The notes under the pieces were generated by a model, which was not told the DNA's origin, did no database searches, and worked only from the letters and a program-made list of their open reading frames with translations. Positions 1 through 5,874 of a stretch of DNA of 5,874 nt are shown here, one piece after another; the stretch's first letter is position 1, and the number at the start of each line of letters is the position of its first letter. The stretch is from Moraxellaceae bacterium UBA2031. Its GTDB lineage: Bacteria > Pseudomonadota > Gammaproteobacteria > Pseudomonadales > Moraxellaceae. The stretch spans positions 1 to 5,874 of the forward strand of contig DDBN01000104.1 in the NCBI GenBank assembly GCA_002333145.1, given 5' to 3'. The translations under genes and the position numbers were made by a program.

Positions 1-1307
1 GTTTTCAGCCAGCCATCGCTATCAATCGTTTCGGCGGTGGACTCAGGACGCTGCCAATAACCCTTCATGACTTGCGGGCCCTTGACGCAAATTTCACCTG
101 GCTCACCAATTGGCGTGTCCACGCCGTCATCATCAACCGTCTTCACCTGAGTATTGGGCACTGGCATACCAATCGTACCGATCTGCACATGGTTGGGCGG
201 ATTCATCGATACCACCGGAGAAGTCTCCGTCATACCAAAGCCTTCCGAAATACGGCAACCCGTAATGCGTTCCCACTCTTCTGCGGCGTGATGCTGCATG
301 GCCATGCCGCCGGCCGCAGTGGTCTTAAGGAATGAGAAATTCAGCTTACGAAACTCCTCGTTATTCATCAGCGCCACAAACAAGGTATTAAGGCCCGCAA
401 AAGAGGTAAATTTCCATTTGGATAGCTCCTTCACAAAGCCGGGGATGTCACGAGGATTGGTGATGAGCACAGCATGCCCACCCATCTCCATCATCCCCAA
501 GCAGCACACGGTGAAAGCAAAAATGTGATAAAGCGGCAGTGGGGCAATCATGATTTCTTTGCCCTGTTCGAAGTTGGTCAGTACCGCCTTCATCTGCAGC
601 AGATTGGCCACCAGATTACCGTGGGTCAGCATGGCGCCCTTAGCAACGCCCGTAGTGCCGCCGGTGTACTGCAGCACCGCTACATCAGCACGATGCGGCG
701 TAGCCTCTGTGAATTTACAACGGGCACCACGCGACAAAACATGGTTAAACGGAATGGCACCCGGAATATTGAACTCCGGCACCATCTTTTTAACTTTGCG
801 CACCACGAAGTTGGTCAGCAGGCGCTTGAAGCCAGGCAACATGTCGCCCACTTCTGTGATGATGACGTGCTTGATGCCGGTGTGTGGCACCACTTCTTGT
901 ACTAGATTGCCGAAATTAGCCAATGCCACCAGTGCCTTAGCACCAGAGTCATTAAACTGATGCGTCATTTCGCGGGTGGTGTACAACGGATTCGTATTGA
1001 CCACGACCAGCCCTGCACGCATGGCGCCAAATACGGCTACCGGATACTGCAGCAGATTTGGCATCTGAACCGCAATACGATCGCCTGGCTCAAGATCCGT
1101 TTCATTCTGCAAGAATGCGGCAAAAGCAGCGGAGTACTGATCAAGTTCACGATAGGAAATCGTGCGGCCCATATTGCTGAATGCAGGCTTGTCGCCAAAA
1201 CGTTTGCAGGACTCATGAAATACATCAAGTACCGAATCATAGGCCTCCACATCAATGGTAAAAGGCACATTAGACGGATATTTATCCTTCCAGAATTCAG
1301 CGTGCAT
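1..1307 (-). CDS. fadD: Long-chain-fatty-acid--CoA ligase (FadD), C-terminus cut off by the window edge
   Basis: Acyl-CoA synthetase that activates free long-chain fatty acids with ATP and CoA, through an acyl-AMP intermediate, for beta-oxidation or lipid synthesis; the family acts at the inner face of the cytoplasmic membrane. The minus frame is open without a stop for 435 codons, beginning MHAEFWKDKYP, which resembles Pseudomonas FadD proteins. The ATP/AMP-binding P-loop YTGGTTGVAKG lies at residues 214-224, and the second adenylation motif GFGMTE at 356-361, with Glu361 in the same place as in E. coli FadD. The frame leaves the window in DGWLK (431-435), the beginning of the fatty-acyl-CoA signature motif. 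About 125 residues are therefore missing compared with the usual length of about 560. The start is supported by AGGAG at 1315-1319, 7 nt upstream. The peptidase gene ends 62 nt upstream with no terminator between, so co-transcription is possible. No PsrA- or FadR-like operator was recognised. Confidence 0.95.
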   Translation of the reverse strand, partial: MHAEFWKDKYPSNVPFTIDVEAYDSVLDVFHESCKRFGDKPAFSNMGRTISYRELDQYSAAFAAFLQNETDLEPGDRIAVQMPNLLQYPVAVFGAMRAGLVVVNTNPLYTTREMTHQFNDSGAKALVALANFGNLVQEVVPHTGIKHVIITEVGDMLPGFKRLLTNFVVRKVKKMVPEFNIPGAIPFNHVLSRGARCKFTEATPHRADVAVLQYTGGTTGVAKGAMLTHGNLVANLLQMKAVLTNFEQGKEIMIAPLPLYHIFAFTVCCLGMMEMGGHAVLITNPRDIPGFVKELSKWKFTSFAGLNTLFVALMNNEEFRKLNFSFLKTTAAGGMAMQHHAAEEWERITGCRISEGFGMTETSPVVSMNPPNHVQIGTIGMPVPNTQVKTVDDDGVDTPIGEPGEICVKGPQVMKGYWQRPESTAETIDSDGWLK

Positions 1308-1369
1308 TTTTCTACTCCTGCTTTATTTTTCTTTGGCGTATTACATATCCGGGAGCACCAACCGCCAAC

Positions 1370-3178
1370 TCAGCGTCCTAGAATCCATTCTTCCACCTGC
1401 CGACAACTCTCTACGTCATCAGGCAGCTGCAACACGCAGGTATCTTTTAGGGCCTGTCCCACCGTTACCTGAAACTGCATCAGCTCATCACGACGGAACG
1501 CATGTACATCCAGCACATCTCCAGGCTGTCGCGACGCGATGACTTTCTCGATAGTCCCGCCATTCACACGGAGACCATCTACTGCTATTAAAACATCGCC
1601 TGCCGACAGCCCAGACGCACTGGCCGTGCCACCGGCAAACACGATCTGCAACTGTGCACCGCCATCGGCATTCTGTACCTTGATGCCCAGTGAAGGCTTC
1701 GGTGCCGTATCCGTTGCAGGCTTACCGCCGGTATCGGCCATATTTTCTGCTGCACGCAATATCCATTTCACACCACGTGCCGCTAGCAACTCCGCCAAGG
1801 GCAGCTCTGCCGTGCCGTATAACGCGTTCTGCCAAAAATCCTCCAGCGAATCGCCACACAACTCAGCCGCGAGTCGAGGAATATCATTCTCTCTCACACC
1901 GATACCGGTCTGACCATACTCGTGCCACAAGCGCTGCATGAGGGTATCCAGTGACACATTGTCATTGGTGCGCTGACGCAGCAGCAAGTCTAGGCACAAC
2001 GCAATAAGTGCACCTTTTACGTAATAGCTGACCAGAGAGTTGGGTGAGTTCTCATCCTGTCGGTAGTACTTGCTCCACGCGTCCACACTGGACTCGCTCA
2101 CACTTTGGTGAAAACGACCGGGGGTGCGTAAATGCCGAGTGATCTGTTGTGCCAGCAACTCCAGATAGCTCTGCGAGGACACTAAGCCAGCGCGAGCCAG
2201 CATAAGGTCATCGTAGTAGGAGGTAATACCCTCAAACGCCCAGAGCAGAGGGGTATGCGTTTCCGACCGTAGATCATAAGGCATGAAAACAGCTGGTTTA
2301 ATGCGTTTGACGTTCCAGCTATGGAAATATTCATGACTGCAAAGTCCCAGAAAGGTCTTGTAACGGTCGCCGGGATTACCTTCGGGCTCGCCTTGCTGGG
2401 GTAAATCGTCTCGGGAACACAGCAATGCCGTAGAGGCACGATGCTCCAATCCGCCATAGCCATTGCCCACCGCCGTAACCAAAAAGACATAGCGTGAAAA
2501 CGGCGCCGGCTCGCCGAAGAAGCGAATCTGCGTCGTGCAAATGCGCTCCAGATCCCGGACTAATCGATCCATATCCGTTCGGTGGCGCCCCGTAATCACC
2601 ACCTCATGTTCCACACCACACGCCATAAAGGAGGCATGCGTAAAGTTGCCCATTTCCACTGGATGATCGATCAGAGCGTCATAGTTCTCGGCCTGATAGG
2701 TGCCAAATCCAAGTGCAGGAGCATCAAGACGCGGCAGGCTGGTCGCCACTCGCCACTCGCCCGTAACACCGACTGGTGGAACAATACTGACCTCGTGGGG
2801 CAGATGCTCCTGCCCGCTGACAACAAGAAAGACCGAGGTGCCGTTAAAAAATCCATGGGTCTGGTCGAGATGAGCTCCGCGCACAGACAAGTCCCACGCA
2901 TAAACCTCATACTTCAAGGTCAGCGGCCCTTTCACCGGATCGCACTGCCACTCTGACTTGGCCAGTTTCTGGACAGACACAGGCCGACCGTCCGAATCGG
3001 TGCCGCATACCGTCCCCACATGTCGGGAGAAATCCCTGATCATATAGCTGCCCGGAATCCAGTTCGGCAGCGTAAGACGCTGTCCTTCAGGAGCAGGATT
3101 GGCGATAGTGAGCGTCACCTGAAAAAGATGGGATTCGGGTCGGCTGGCGCCGATTTGATAACAGACAGCAGCGGTCAT
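1370..3178 (-). CDS. M61-family metallopeptidase (glycyl aminopeptidase-like) with C-terminal PDZ domain
   Basis: Predicted zinc aminopeptidase of MEROPS family M61, 602 residues, close to the usual bacterial length of about 600. Residues 1 to about 165 form the beta-rich N-terminal domain, with the conserved stretch LPNWIPGSYMIRDFSRH (37-53). The catalytic domain contains GGLEH (242-246) and the zinc motif HEYFH (282-286: His282, His286 ligands, Glu283 the general base). Glu316 in WAFEG is the likely third ligand. A PDZ domain spans about 496-575 (AGDVLIAVDG at 526-535). The frame stays open 35 codons further upstream, into the divergent hydrolase gene, but the ATG at 3178 is preferred. It has AGGGGAG 10 nt upstream and gives the family-typical beginning MTAAVCYQIG; the extra residues are not family-like. 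With this start there is no signal peptide or membrane segment, and the protein has 11 cysteines, which points to the cytoplasm. The in vivo substrate of this family is not established. fadD follows in the same direction. Confidence 0.93.
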   Translation of the reverse strand: MTAAVCYQIGASRPESHLFQVTLTIANPAPEGQRLTLPNWIPGSYMIRDFSRHVGTVCGTDSDGRPVSVQKLAKSEWQCDPVKGPLTLKYEVYAWDLSVRGAHLDQTHGFFNGTSVFLVVSGQEHLPHEVSIVPPVGVTGEWRVATSLPRLDAPALGFGTYQAENYDALIDHPVEMGNFTHASFMACGVEHEVVITGRHRTDMDRLVRDLERICTTQIRFFGEPAPFSRYVFLVTAVGNGYGGLEHRASTALLCSRDDLPQQGEPEGNPGDRYKTFLGLCSHEYFHSWNVKRIKPAVFMPYDLRSETHTPLLWAFEGITSYYDDLMLARAGLVSSQSYLELLAQQITRHLRTPGRFHQSVSESSVDAWSKYYRQDENSPNSLVSYYVKGALIALCLDLLLRQRTNDNVSLDTLMQRLWHEYGQTGIGVRENDIPRLAAELCGDSLEDFWQNALYGTAELPLAELLAARGVKWILRAAENMADTGGKPATDTAPKPSLGIKVQNADGGAQLQIVFAGGTASASGLSAGDVLIAVDGLRVNGGTIEKVIASRQPGDVLDVHAFRRDELMQFQVTVGQALKDTCVLQLPDDVESCRQVEEWILGR

Positions 3179-3237
3179 ACCGGAAAGGCTCCCCTGTTGA
3201 GCAAAAATCTGACAAGCAGAATGAAAGGCCAAGAATA
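3179..3237. promoter_or_regulatory. Short divergent intergenic region between peptidase and hydrolase genes
   Basis: These 59 bases separate two divergent start codons, so they, or the 5' ends of the flanking genes, must hold the promoters for both directions. It contains the AGGGGAG site of the peptidase on the minus strand and a weak AAAGG (3224-3228) 9 nt before the hydrolase ATG on the plus strand. A possible minus-strand promoter is TTGGCC, 17 nt, GATTTT, but its -10 box is poor. No clear operator palindrome was seen. With so little space, the two genes may share regulatory sites; this is inference. Confidence 0.35.
3189..3195 (-). promoter_or_regulatory. Ribosome binding site fixing the M61 peptidase start
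   Basis: On the minus strand the sequence reads AGGGGAG, a strong Shine-Dalgarno match, 10 nt before the ATG at 3178. No comparable site was seen before the upstream in-frame start candidates near 3283, which lie inside the coding sequence of the divergent hydrolase. This decides the shorter 602-residue product. Confidence 0.75.
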
Positions 3238-4194
3238 ATGAACAATGATGCCCCGAGCCATGCCCCAGTCTACCCCTCATCAACCGAGGAGTGGCTGAAC
3301 GCCAGTGATGGCCACCAAATTCCTTTACGCTGCTGGCTTATTGAACGTCCGCGCGCAATTGTGCAAATCGTCCATGGCATGTCTGAGCACAGTGGCTGCT
3401 ATACCGATGTTGCCCTAGAGCTGAATAAGAATGGCCTGAGTGTGGTCGCTCACGATCACCGCTGCCACGGCAGGTCTGTCACACAGACCGATCTGGGCAA
3501 TACCAGCACTCTGCAACACTGGGCAGGCGTACGTCAGGACATGGCGGCTGTGAATGCGGAGCTACACCGCCGCTTTCCTAGCCTGCCCCTAATAGTGCTG
3601 GGACATAGCATGGGCTCCTTTATTGCACAGGACTTTGCTCAGCATCATCCAGACCAGCTCAATGTGCTGCTGCTGGAAGGCAGCAACTTCGAGGCACCCT
3701 GGTTTACCACCACCGCCAGCTGGCTTGCCGGCTTTGAAATCTGGCGTCAGGGTGAAAATGGCCGCAGCCCATTGATTCACGCCCTGTCTTTTGGCGCATT
3801 CAACAAAACGATTCGCAATCCACGCACGGCATTCGATTGGCTGTCTCGTGAAAATATATTTGTTGATCGCTACTTGGCTGATCCATTGTGCGGGTTTCAG
3901 CTAAGCAATAATTACTGGCGTGATTTTCTCAAAGGTCTTGCAGCGCTCTACCGTCCCGAGAGCATTCAGCGCATGCGCAGTGACCTACCCGTGTATCTGC
4001 TTGCCGGTGATAAGGATGCCGTCGGCCACATGGGCAAAGGCGTAGAAAAACTGGCACAGGCTTTTAAGAGCGCGGGGATGCGGGATGTCACTTTGCGCCT
4101 GTATCCAGATGCGCGTCATGATCTTTTGCACGAAACCAATCGAGAGGAAGTGCTTCAGGATATTTTAAACTGGCTGAAGCGCCACCTCGGTTAA
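3238..4194 (+). CDS. Alpha/beta hydrolase, lysophospholipase / monoacylglycerol lipase type
   Basis: Serine hydrolase of 318 residues in the Hydrolase_4 (PldB / monoacylglycerol lipase-like) group, predicted to cleave a carboxylic ester of a lysophospholipid, monoacylglycerol or similar lipid; the exact substrate cannot be read from sequence. The oxyanion-hole motif is HGMSEH (46-51). The nucleophile elbow GHSMG (122-126) gives Ser124. The acid is most likely Asp260 in AGDKDAVG (256-263), and the base His294 in DARHDLLHE. The loop usually written DxRGHGRS here reads DHRCHGRS (73-80), with Cys76 in place of glycine. There is no signal peptide, so it is predicted to be cytoplasmic or peripheral to the inner membrane. 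The ATG at 3238 is the only reasonable start; nearby ATGs at 3221, 3245 and 3248 are out of frame. It is divergent from the peptidase and ends 25 nt before the palindromic terminator. With fadD close by, a fatty-acid release and activation role is plausible. Confidence 0.9.
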   Translation: MNNDAPSHAPVYPSSTEEWLNASDGHQIPLRCWLIERPRAIVQIVHGMSEHSGCYTDVALELNKNGLSVVAHDHRCHGRSVTQTDLGNTSTLQHWAGVRQDMAAVNAELHRRFPSLPLIVLGHSMGSFIAQDFAQHHPDQLNVLLLEGSNFEAPWFTTTASWLAGFEIWRQGENGRSPLIHALSFGAFNKTIRNPRTAFDWLSRENIFVDRYLADPLCGFQLSNNYWRDFLKGLAALYRPESIQRMRSDLPVYLLAGDKDAVGHMGKGVEKLAQAFKSAGMRDVTLRLYPDARHDLLHETNREEVLQDILNWLKRHLG

Positions 4195-4219
4195 TGGCGA
4201 CAGCAAAGCACCCATGTAG

Positions 4220-4255
4220 AATCAAAAAGCCGGCTGATCAGCCGGCTTTTTGATT
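4220..4255. terminator. Bidirectional rho-independent terminator (perfect 36-bp palindrome)
   Basis: The two 18-base halves are exact reverse complements. The GC-rich centre GCCGGCTGATCAGCCGGC is flanked by AAAAA on the left and TTTTT on the right, so a GC stem with a U-run forms on either strand. It sits between the stop of the plus-strand hydrolase (4194) and the stop of the minus-strand VWA gene (4266), as expected for a terminator shared by convergent genes. Confidence 0.93.
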
Positions 4256-4265
4256 AGAGAAAATC

Positions 4266-5444
4266 TCACTTACTGAGGTATTTCATTCCCTCTTCAATCC
4301 CCTTGACCGTCAGGGGGTACATCCGCTCCGCGACCAGTTGGCGAACCTGCTGAATAGACTGTGTGCCGCTCCATGCCCGCTGCGACTCTGGGTTCAGCCA
4401 GATCATCTTTTGGAAGTGATTCGTCAGGCGCTGCATCCATACCGCCCCTGGCTCTTCATTAAAATGCTCCACAGAGCCCCCCACCGCCATAATCTCATAG
4501 GGACTCATGCTGGCATCACCAACAAAGATCACTCGATAGTCTGGGCCAAACTTGTGGATGACATCCCACACCGACAACCGCTCACCCCAGCGTCGTAAGT
4601 TGTCTTTCCACACCCCTTCATAAATGAAGTTGTGAAAGTAAAAATACTCCATGTGTTTGAACTCAGTTCGCGCTGCCGAGAACAACTCCTCGCATAACTT
4701 GATATGCGGGTCCATAGAGCCGCCAACATCGAAAAACAACAGCACTTTTACCTTGTTCTTACGCTCAGGCACCATCTTGATATCAAGCAGCCCTGCCTTG
4801 TGTGCTGTAGAACGAATGGTGTCGTCAATATCCAGTTCTTCCGCCGTACCCGTACGGGTGAACTTACGCAGCCGACGCAACGCCACCTTGATATTACGAA
4901 TACCAAGCTCTACGGAATCATCCAGATTACGAAACTCCCGTTTCTCCCATACCTTCACGGCCGACTTATTGCGTGATGGCCCGGTGAGGCGTACCCCTTC
5001 TGGATTAGCGCCATAGCCCCCGAACGGGGAAGTGCCGCCAGTCCCCACCATACGGTTTCCCCCTTGGTGGCGCTTGTGCTGCTCCTCAAGACGCTGGCGC
5101 AACTCTTCCATCAGCTTTTCCAGAGAGCCAGTTTTCTGCATCTCGGCAAGCTCTTCAGGCGTCAGGTTTTTTTCTAACTCCTTGCGAAGCCAATCTTCAG
5201 GGATCGACTTGGTCAGCAGGTCTGGGTCAATCGACTCGACACCTTCAAAATACTTTGCAAAGGCCTTATCAAACTTGTCGAAGTGCTTTTCGTCTTTGAC
5301 CAGAATAGCGCGGGACAACAGATAAAACTCGTCGATGCTGGAATAGACAACGCCTTGCTTCAACGCCTCAAGCAGATCAAGCAGTTCGCGAATTGTCGTG
5401 GGAACACGATACTCACGCAGGGTGAAGAAAAAATTGATCAACAT
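4266..5444 (-). CDS. CoxE-like VWA-domain protein, partner of a MoxR ATPase
   Basis: A 392-residue protein of the CoxE-like VWA group (COG3825-type). Family knowledge is that such proteins work with MoxR AAA+ ATPases as chaperones for cofactor insertion or complex maturation; the client of this one is unknown. The N-terminus MLINFFFTLREYRVP and the helical region to about 125 are typical. A charged helix (about 95-127) is followed by a Gly-rich linker (128-155, including GGTSPFGGYG). The VWA fold begins near 232: the MIDAS loop is FFDVGGSMD (237-245), so Asp239 and Ser243 are present but the usual first Ser of DxSxS is Gly241. Asp310 in FVGDASMSPYE probably supplies the later metal-site acidic residue. 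There is no signal peptide or membrane helix, so it is predicted to be cytoplasmic. The ATG at 5444 fits the family start, although the upstream GGA is a weak ribosome binding site. The MoxR-type gene ends 58 nt upstream in the same direction, so they form a likely operon. Confidence 0.9.
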   Translation of the reverse strand: MLINFFFTLREYRVPTTIRELLDLLEALKQGVVYSSIDEFYLLSRAILVKDEKHFDKFDKAFAKYFEGVESIDPDLLTKSIPEDWLRKELEKNLTPEELAEMQKTGSLEKLMEELRQRLEEQHKRHQGGNRMVGTGGTSPFGGYGANPEGVRLTGPSRNKSAVKVWEKREFRNLDDSVELGIRNIKVALRRLRKFTRTGTAEELDIDDTIRSTAHKAGLLDIKMVPERKNKVKVLLFFDVGGSMDPHIKLCEELFSAARTEFKHMEYFYFHNFIYEGVWKDNLRRWGERLSVWDVIHKFGPDYRVIFVGDASMSPYEIMAVGGSVEHFNEEPGAVWMQRLTNHFQKMIWLNPESQRAWSGTQSIQQVRQLVAERMYPLTVKGIEEGMKYLSK

Positions 5445-5464
5445 ACACAGTATCCGGTGTAGAG

Positions 5465-5491
5465 CCTGATGCGCTGGGACAACGCATCAGG
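5465..5491 (-). other. Hairpin in the gap between the MoxR and VWA genes
   Basis: CCTGATGCG (5465-5473) and CGCATCAGG (5483-5491) are perfect reverse complements, giving a 9-bp stem with a 9-nt loop. In the minus-strand transcript it lies just after the ATPase stop codon and about 20 nt before the VWA start. No U-run follows it, so it is not a standard rho-independent terminator. It could be a processing or stability element that sets the relative expression of the two genes, or it could be chance. Confidence 0.5.
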
Positions 5492-5502
5492 GATGCAACA
5501 GG

Positions 5503-5874
5503 TCAGCCTTCTCTGCGTGTCATAAACGCCAGACGCTCCAGCAGATGAACATCCTGTTCATTCTTTAGCAATGCTCCGTGCAAGGGCGGTATCGCCTTAC
5601 GGGTATCACGGTTGCGCAGAATGTCATCGGGAATATCGTCAGCGAGCAGCAACTTGATCCAGTCAATCAGCTCAGATGTTGAAGGGCGCTTCTTGAGACC
5701 AGGCACCTTGCGCACATCGAAGAAAATCTCTAGTGCCTCTGTCACCAGTGCACCACGCAATCCCGGGTAGTGCACATCAACAATGCGCTCCATCGTTTCT
5801 TTATCCGGGAAGGTAATGTAGTGAAAAAAGCAGCGGCGCAGAAAGGCATCCGGCAAATCTTTCTCGTTATTAGA
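5503..5874 (-). CDS. MoxR-type AAA+ ATPase, C-terminal part; N-terminus beyond the right edge
   Basis: The minus frame is open to the window edge and gives 123 residues before the stop. It enters with SNNEKDLPDAFLRRC, the sensor-1 asparagine and arginine-finger region typical of the MoxR-like ATPases found beside CoxE-type VWA proteins (CoxD-like). The rest matches the small helical lid domain, including TSELIDWIKLLLADDIP. The Walker A and B motifs would lie to the right of the window. An apparent internal start at 5856 is a TTG inside this conserved motif and is not the real beginning. Known members of the family are about 280 residues, so a little under half is visible. The protein is predicted to be cytoplasmic and to use ATP hydrolysis to remodel a client together with the VWA protein encoded 58 nt downstream. 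The client cannot be identified from what is here. Confidence 0.9.
   Translation of the reverse strand, partial: SNNEKDLPDAFLRRCFFHYITFPDKETMERIVDVHYPGLRGALVTEALEIFFDVRKVPGLKKRPSTSELIDWIKLLLADDIPDDILRNRDTRKAIPPLHGALLKNEQDVHLLERLAFMTRREG

Noticed and set aside
1338..1368. Possible separate fadD promoter: TTGGCG (1363-1368) and TAATAC (1338-1343) on the minus strand
   Set aside because: The spacing is 19 nt and the boxes are only moderate matches, so it is not distinguishable from chance; read-through from the peptidase gene is equally possible.
72..1472. Several plus-strand open frames of 76-170 codons opposite fadD
   Set aside because: They lie antisense to a continuous, motif-verified fadD reading frame, overlap one another and show no recognisable domain or ribosome binding site; they are shadow frames.
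3179..3283. N-terminal extension of the M61 peptidase to 3283
   Set aside because: It would overlap the hydrolase coding sequence, has no ribosome binding site and does not resemble the family N-terminus; the ATG at 3178 is better supported.
4893..5064. Gly-rich low-complexity segment and linker of the VWA protein as a possible repeat or disrupted region
   Set aside because: The frame is intact, and a Gly-rich GGTSPFG-type linker is, as far as I know, normal for CoxE-like VWA proteins.
5503..5856. A complete small 117-residue protein starting at 5856
   Set aside because: The apparent start is a TTG within the conserved NEKDLPDAFLRRC motif and the frame continues to the window edge, so this is a truncated view of a larger AAA+ ATPase.
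1..5874. CRISPR arrays, tRNA or rRNA genes, insertion sequences, phage or toxin-antitoxin genes
   Set aside because: No regularly spaced repeats, cloverleaf-like sequences, transposase motifs or terminal repeats were seen; almost all of the window is explained by five conserved housekeeping-type genes.

Overview
The window looks like ordinary chromosomal DNA from a gammaproteobacterium, probably a Pseudomonas- or Oceanospirillales-like (possibly marine) lineage. The reasons are the Pseudomonas-type FadD N-terminus, the M61 peptidase with a PDZ tail, the CoxD/CoxE-like MoxR ATPase and VWA pair, and a roughly balanced base composition (judged by eye, not computed). No mobile element, CRISPR array, rRNA or tRNA was recognised. 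Coding density is high; the largest non-coding gap is about 70 bases.

Layout from left to right. (1) Positions 1-1307, minus strand: a long-chain acyl-CoA synthetase (fadD), open at the left edge so that its C-terminal quarter is missing. (2) 1370-3178, minus: a 602-residue M61-family metallopeptidase with a C-terminal PDZ domain, same direction as fadD and 62 nt upstream of it. (3) 3238-4194, plus: a 318-residue alpha/beta hydrolase of the lysophospholipase/monoacylglycerol lipase type, divergent from the peptidase across a 59-nt gap. (4) 4220-4255: a perfect 36-bp palindrome that reads as a bidirectional terminator between the convergent hydrolase and VWA genes. (5) 4266-5444, minus: a CoxE-like VWA-domain protein with an altered MIDAS motif. 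(6) 5503 to the right edge, minus: the C-terminal part of a MoxR-type AAA+ ATPase, 58 nt upstream of the VWA gene, with a 9-bp hairpin in the gap.

Functionally there are two units. The left unit combines a lipid-ester hydrolase that could release fatty acids with FadD, which would activate them to acyl-CoA for beta-oxidation; the M61 peptidase between them has no obvious link. The right unit is a MoxR/VWA pair, a chaperone-like arrangement generally thought to insert metal cofactors or remodel protein complexes; its client is not visible here. I found no convincing undescribed system. The most notable items are the MIDAS variant, the intercistronic hairpin, the very symmetric terminator and the M61 start correction.
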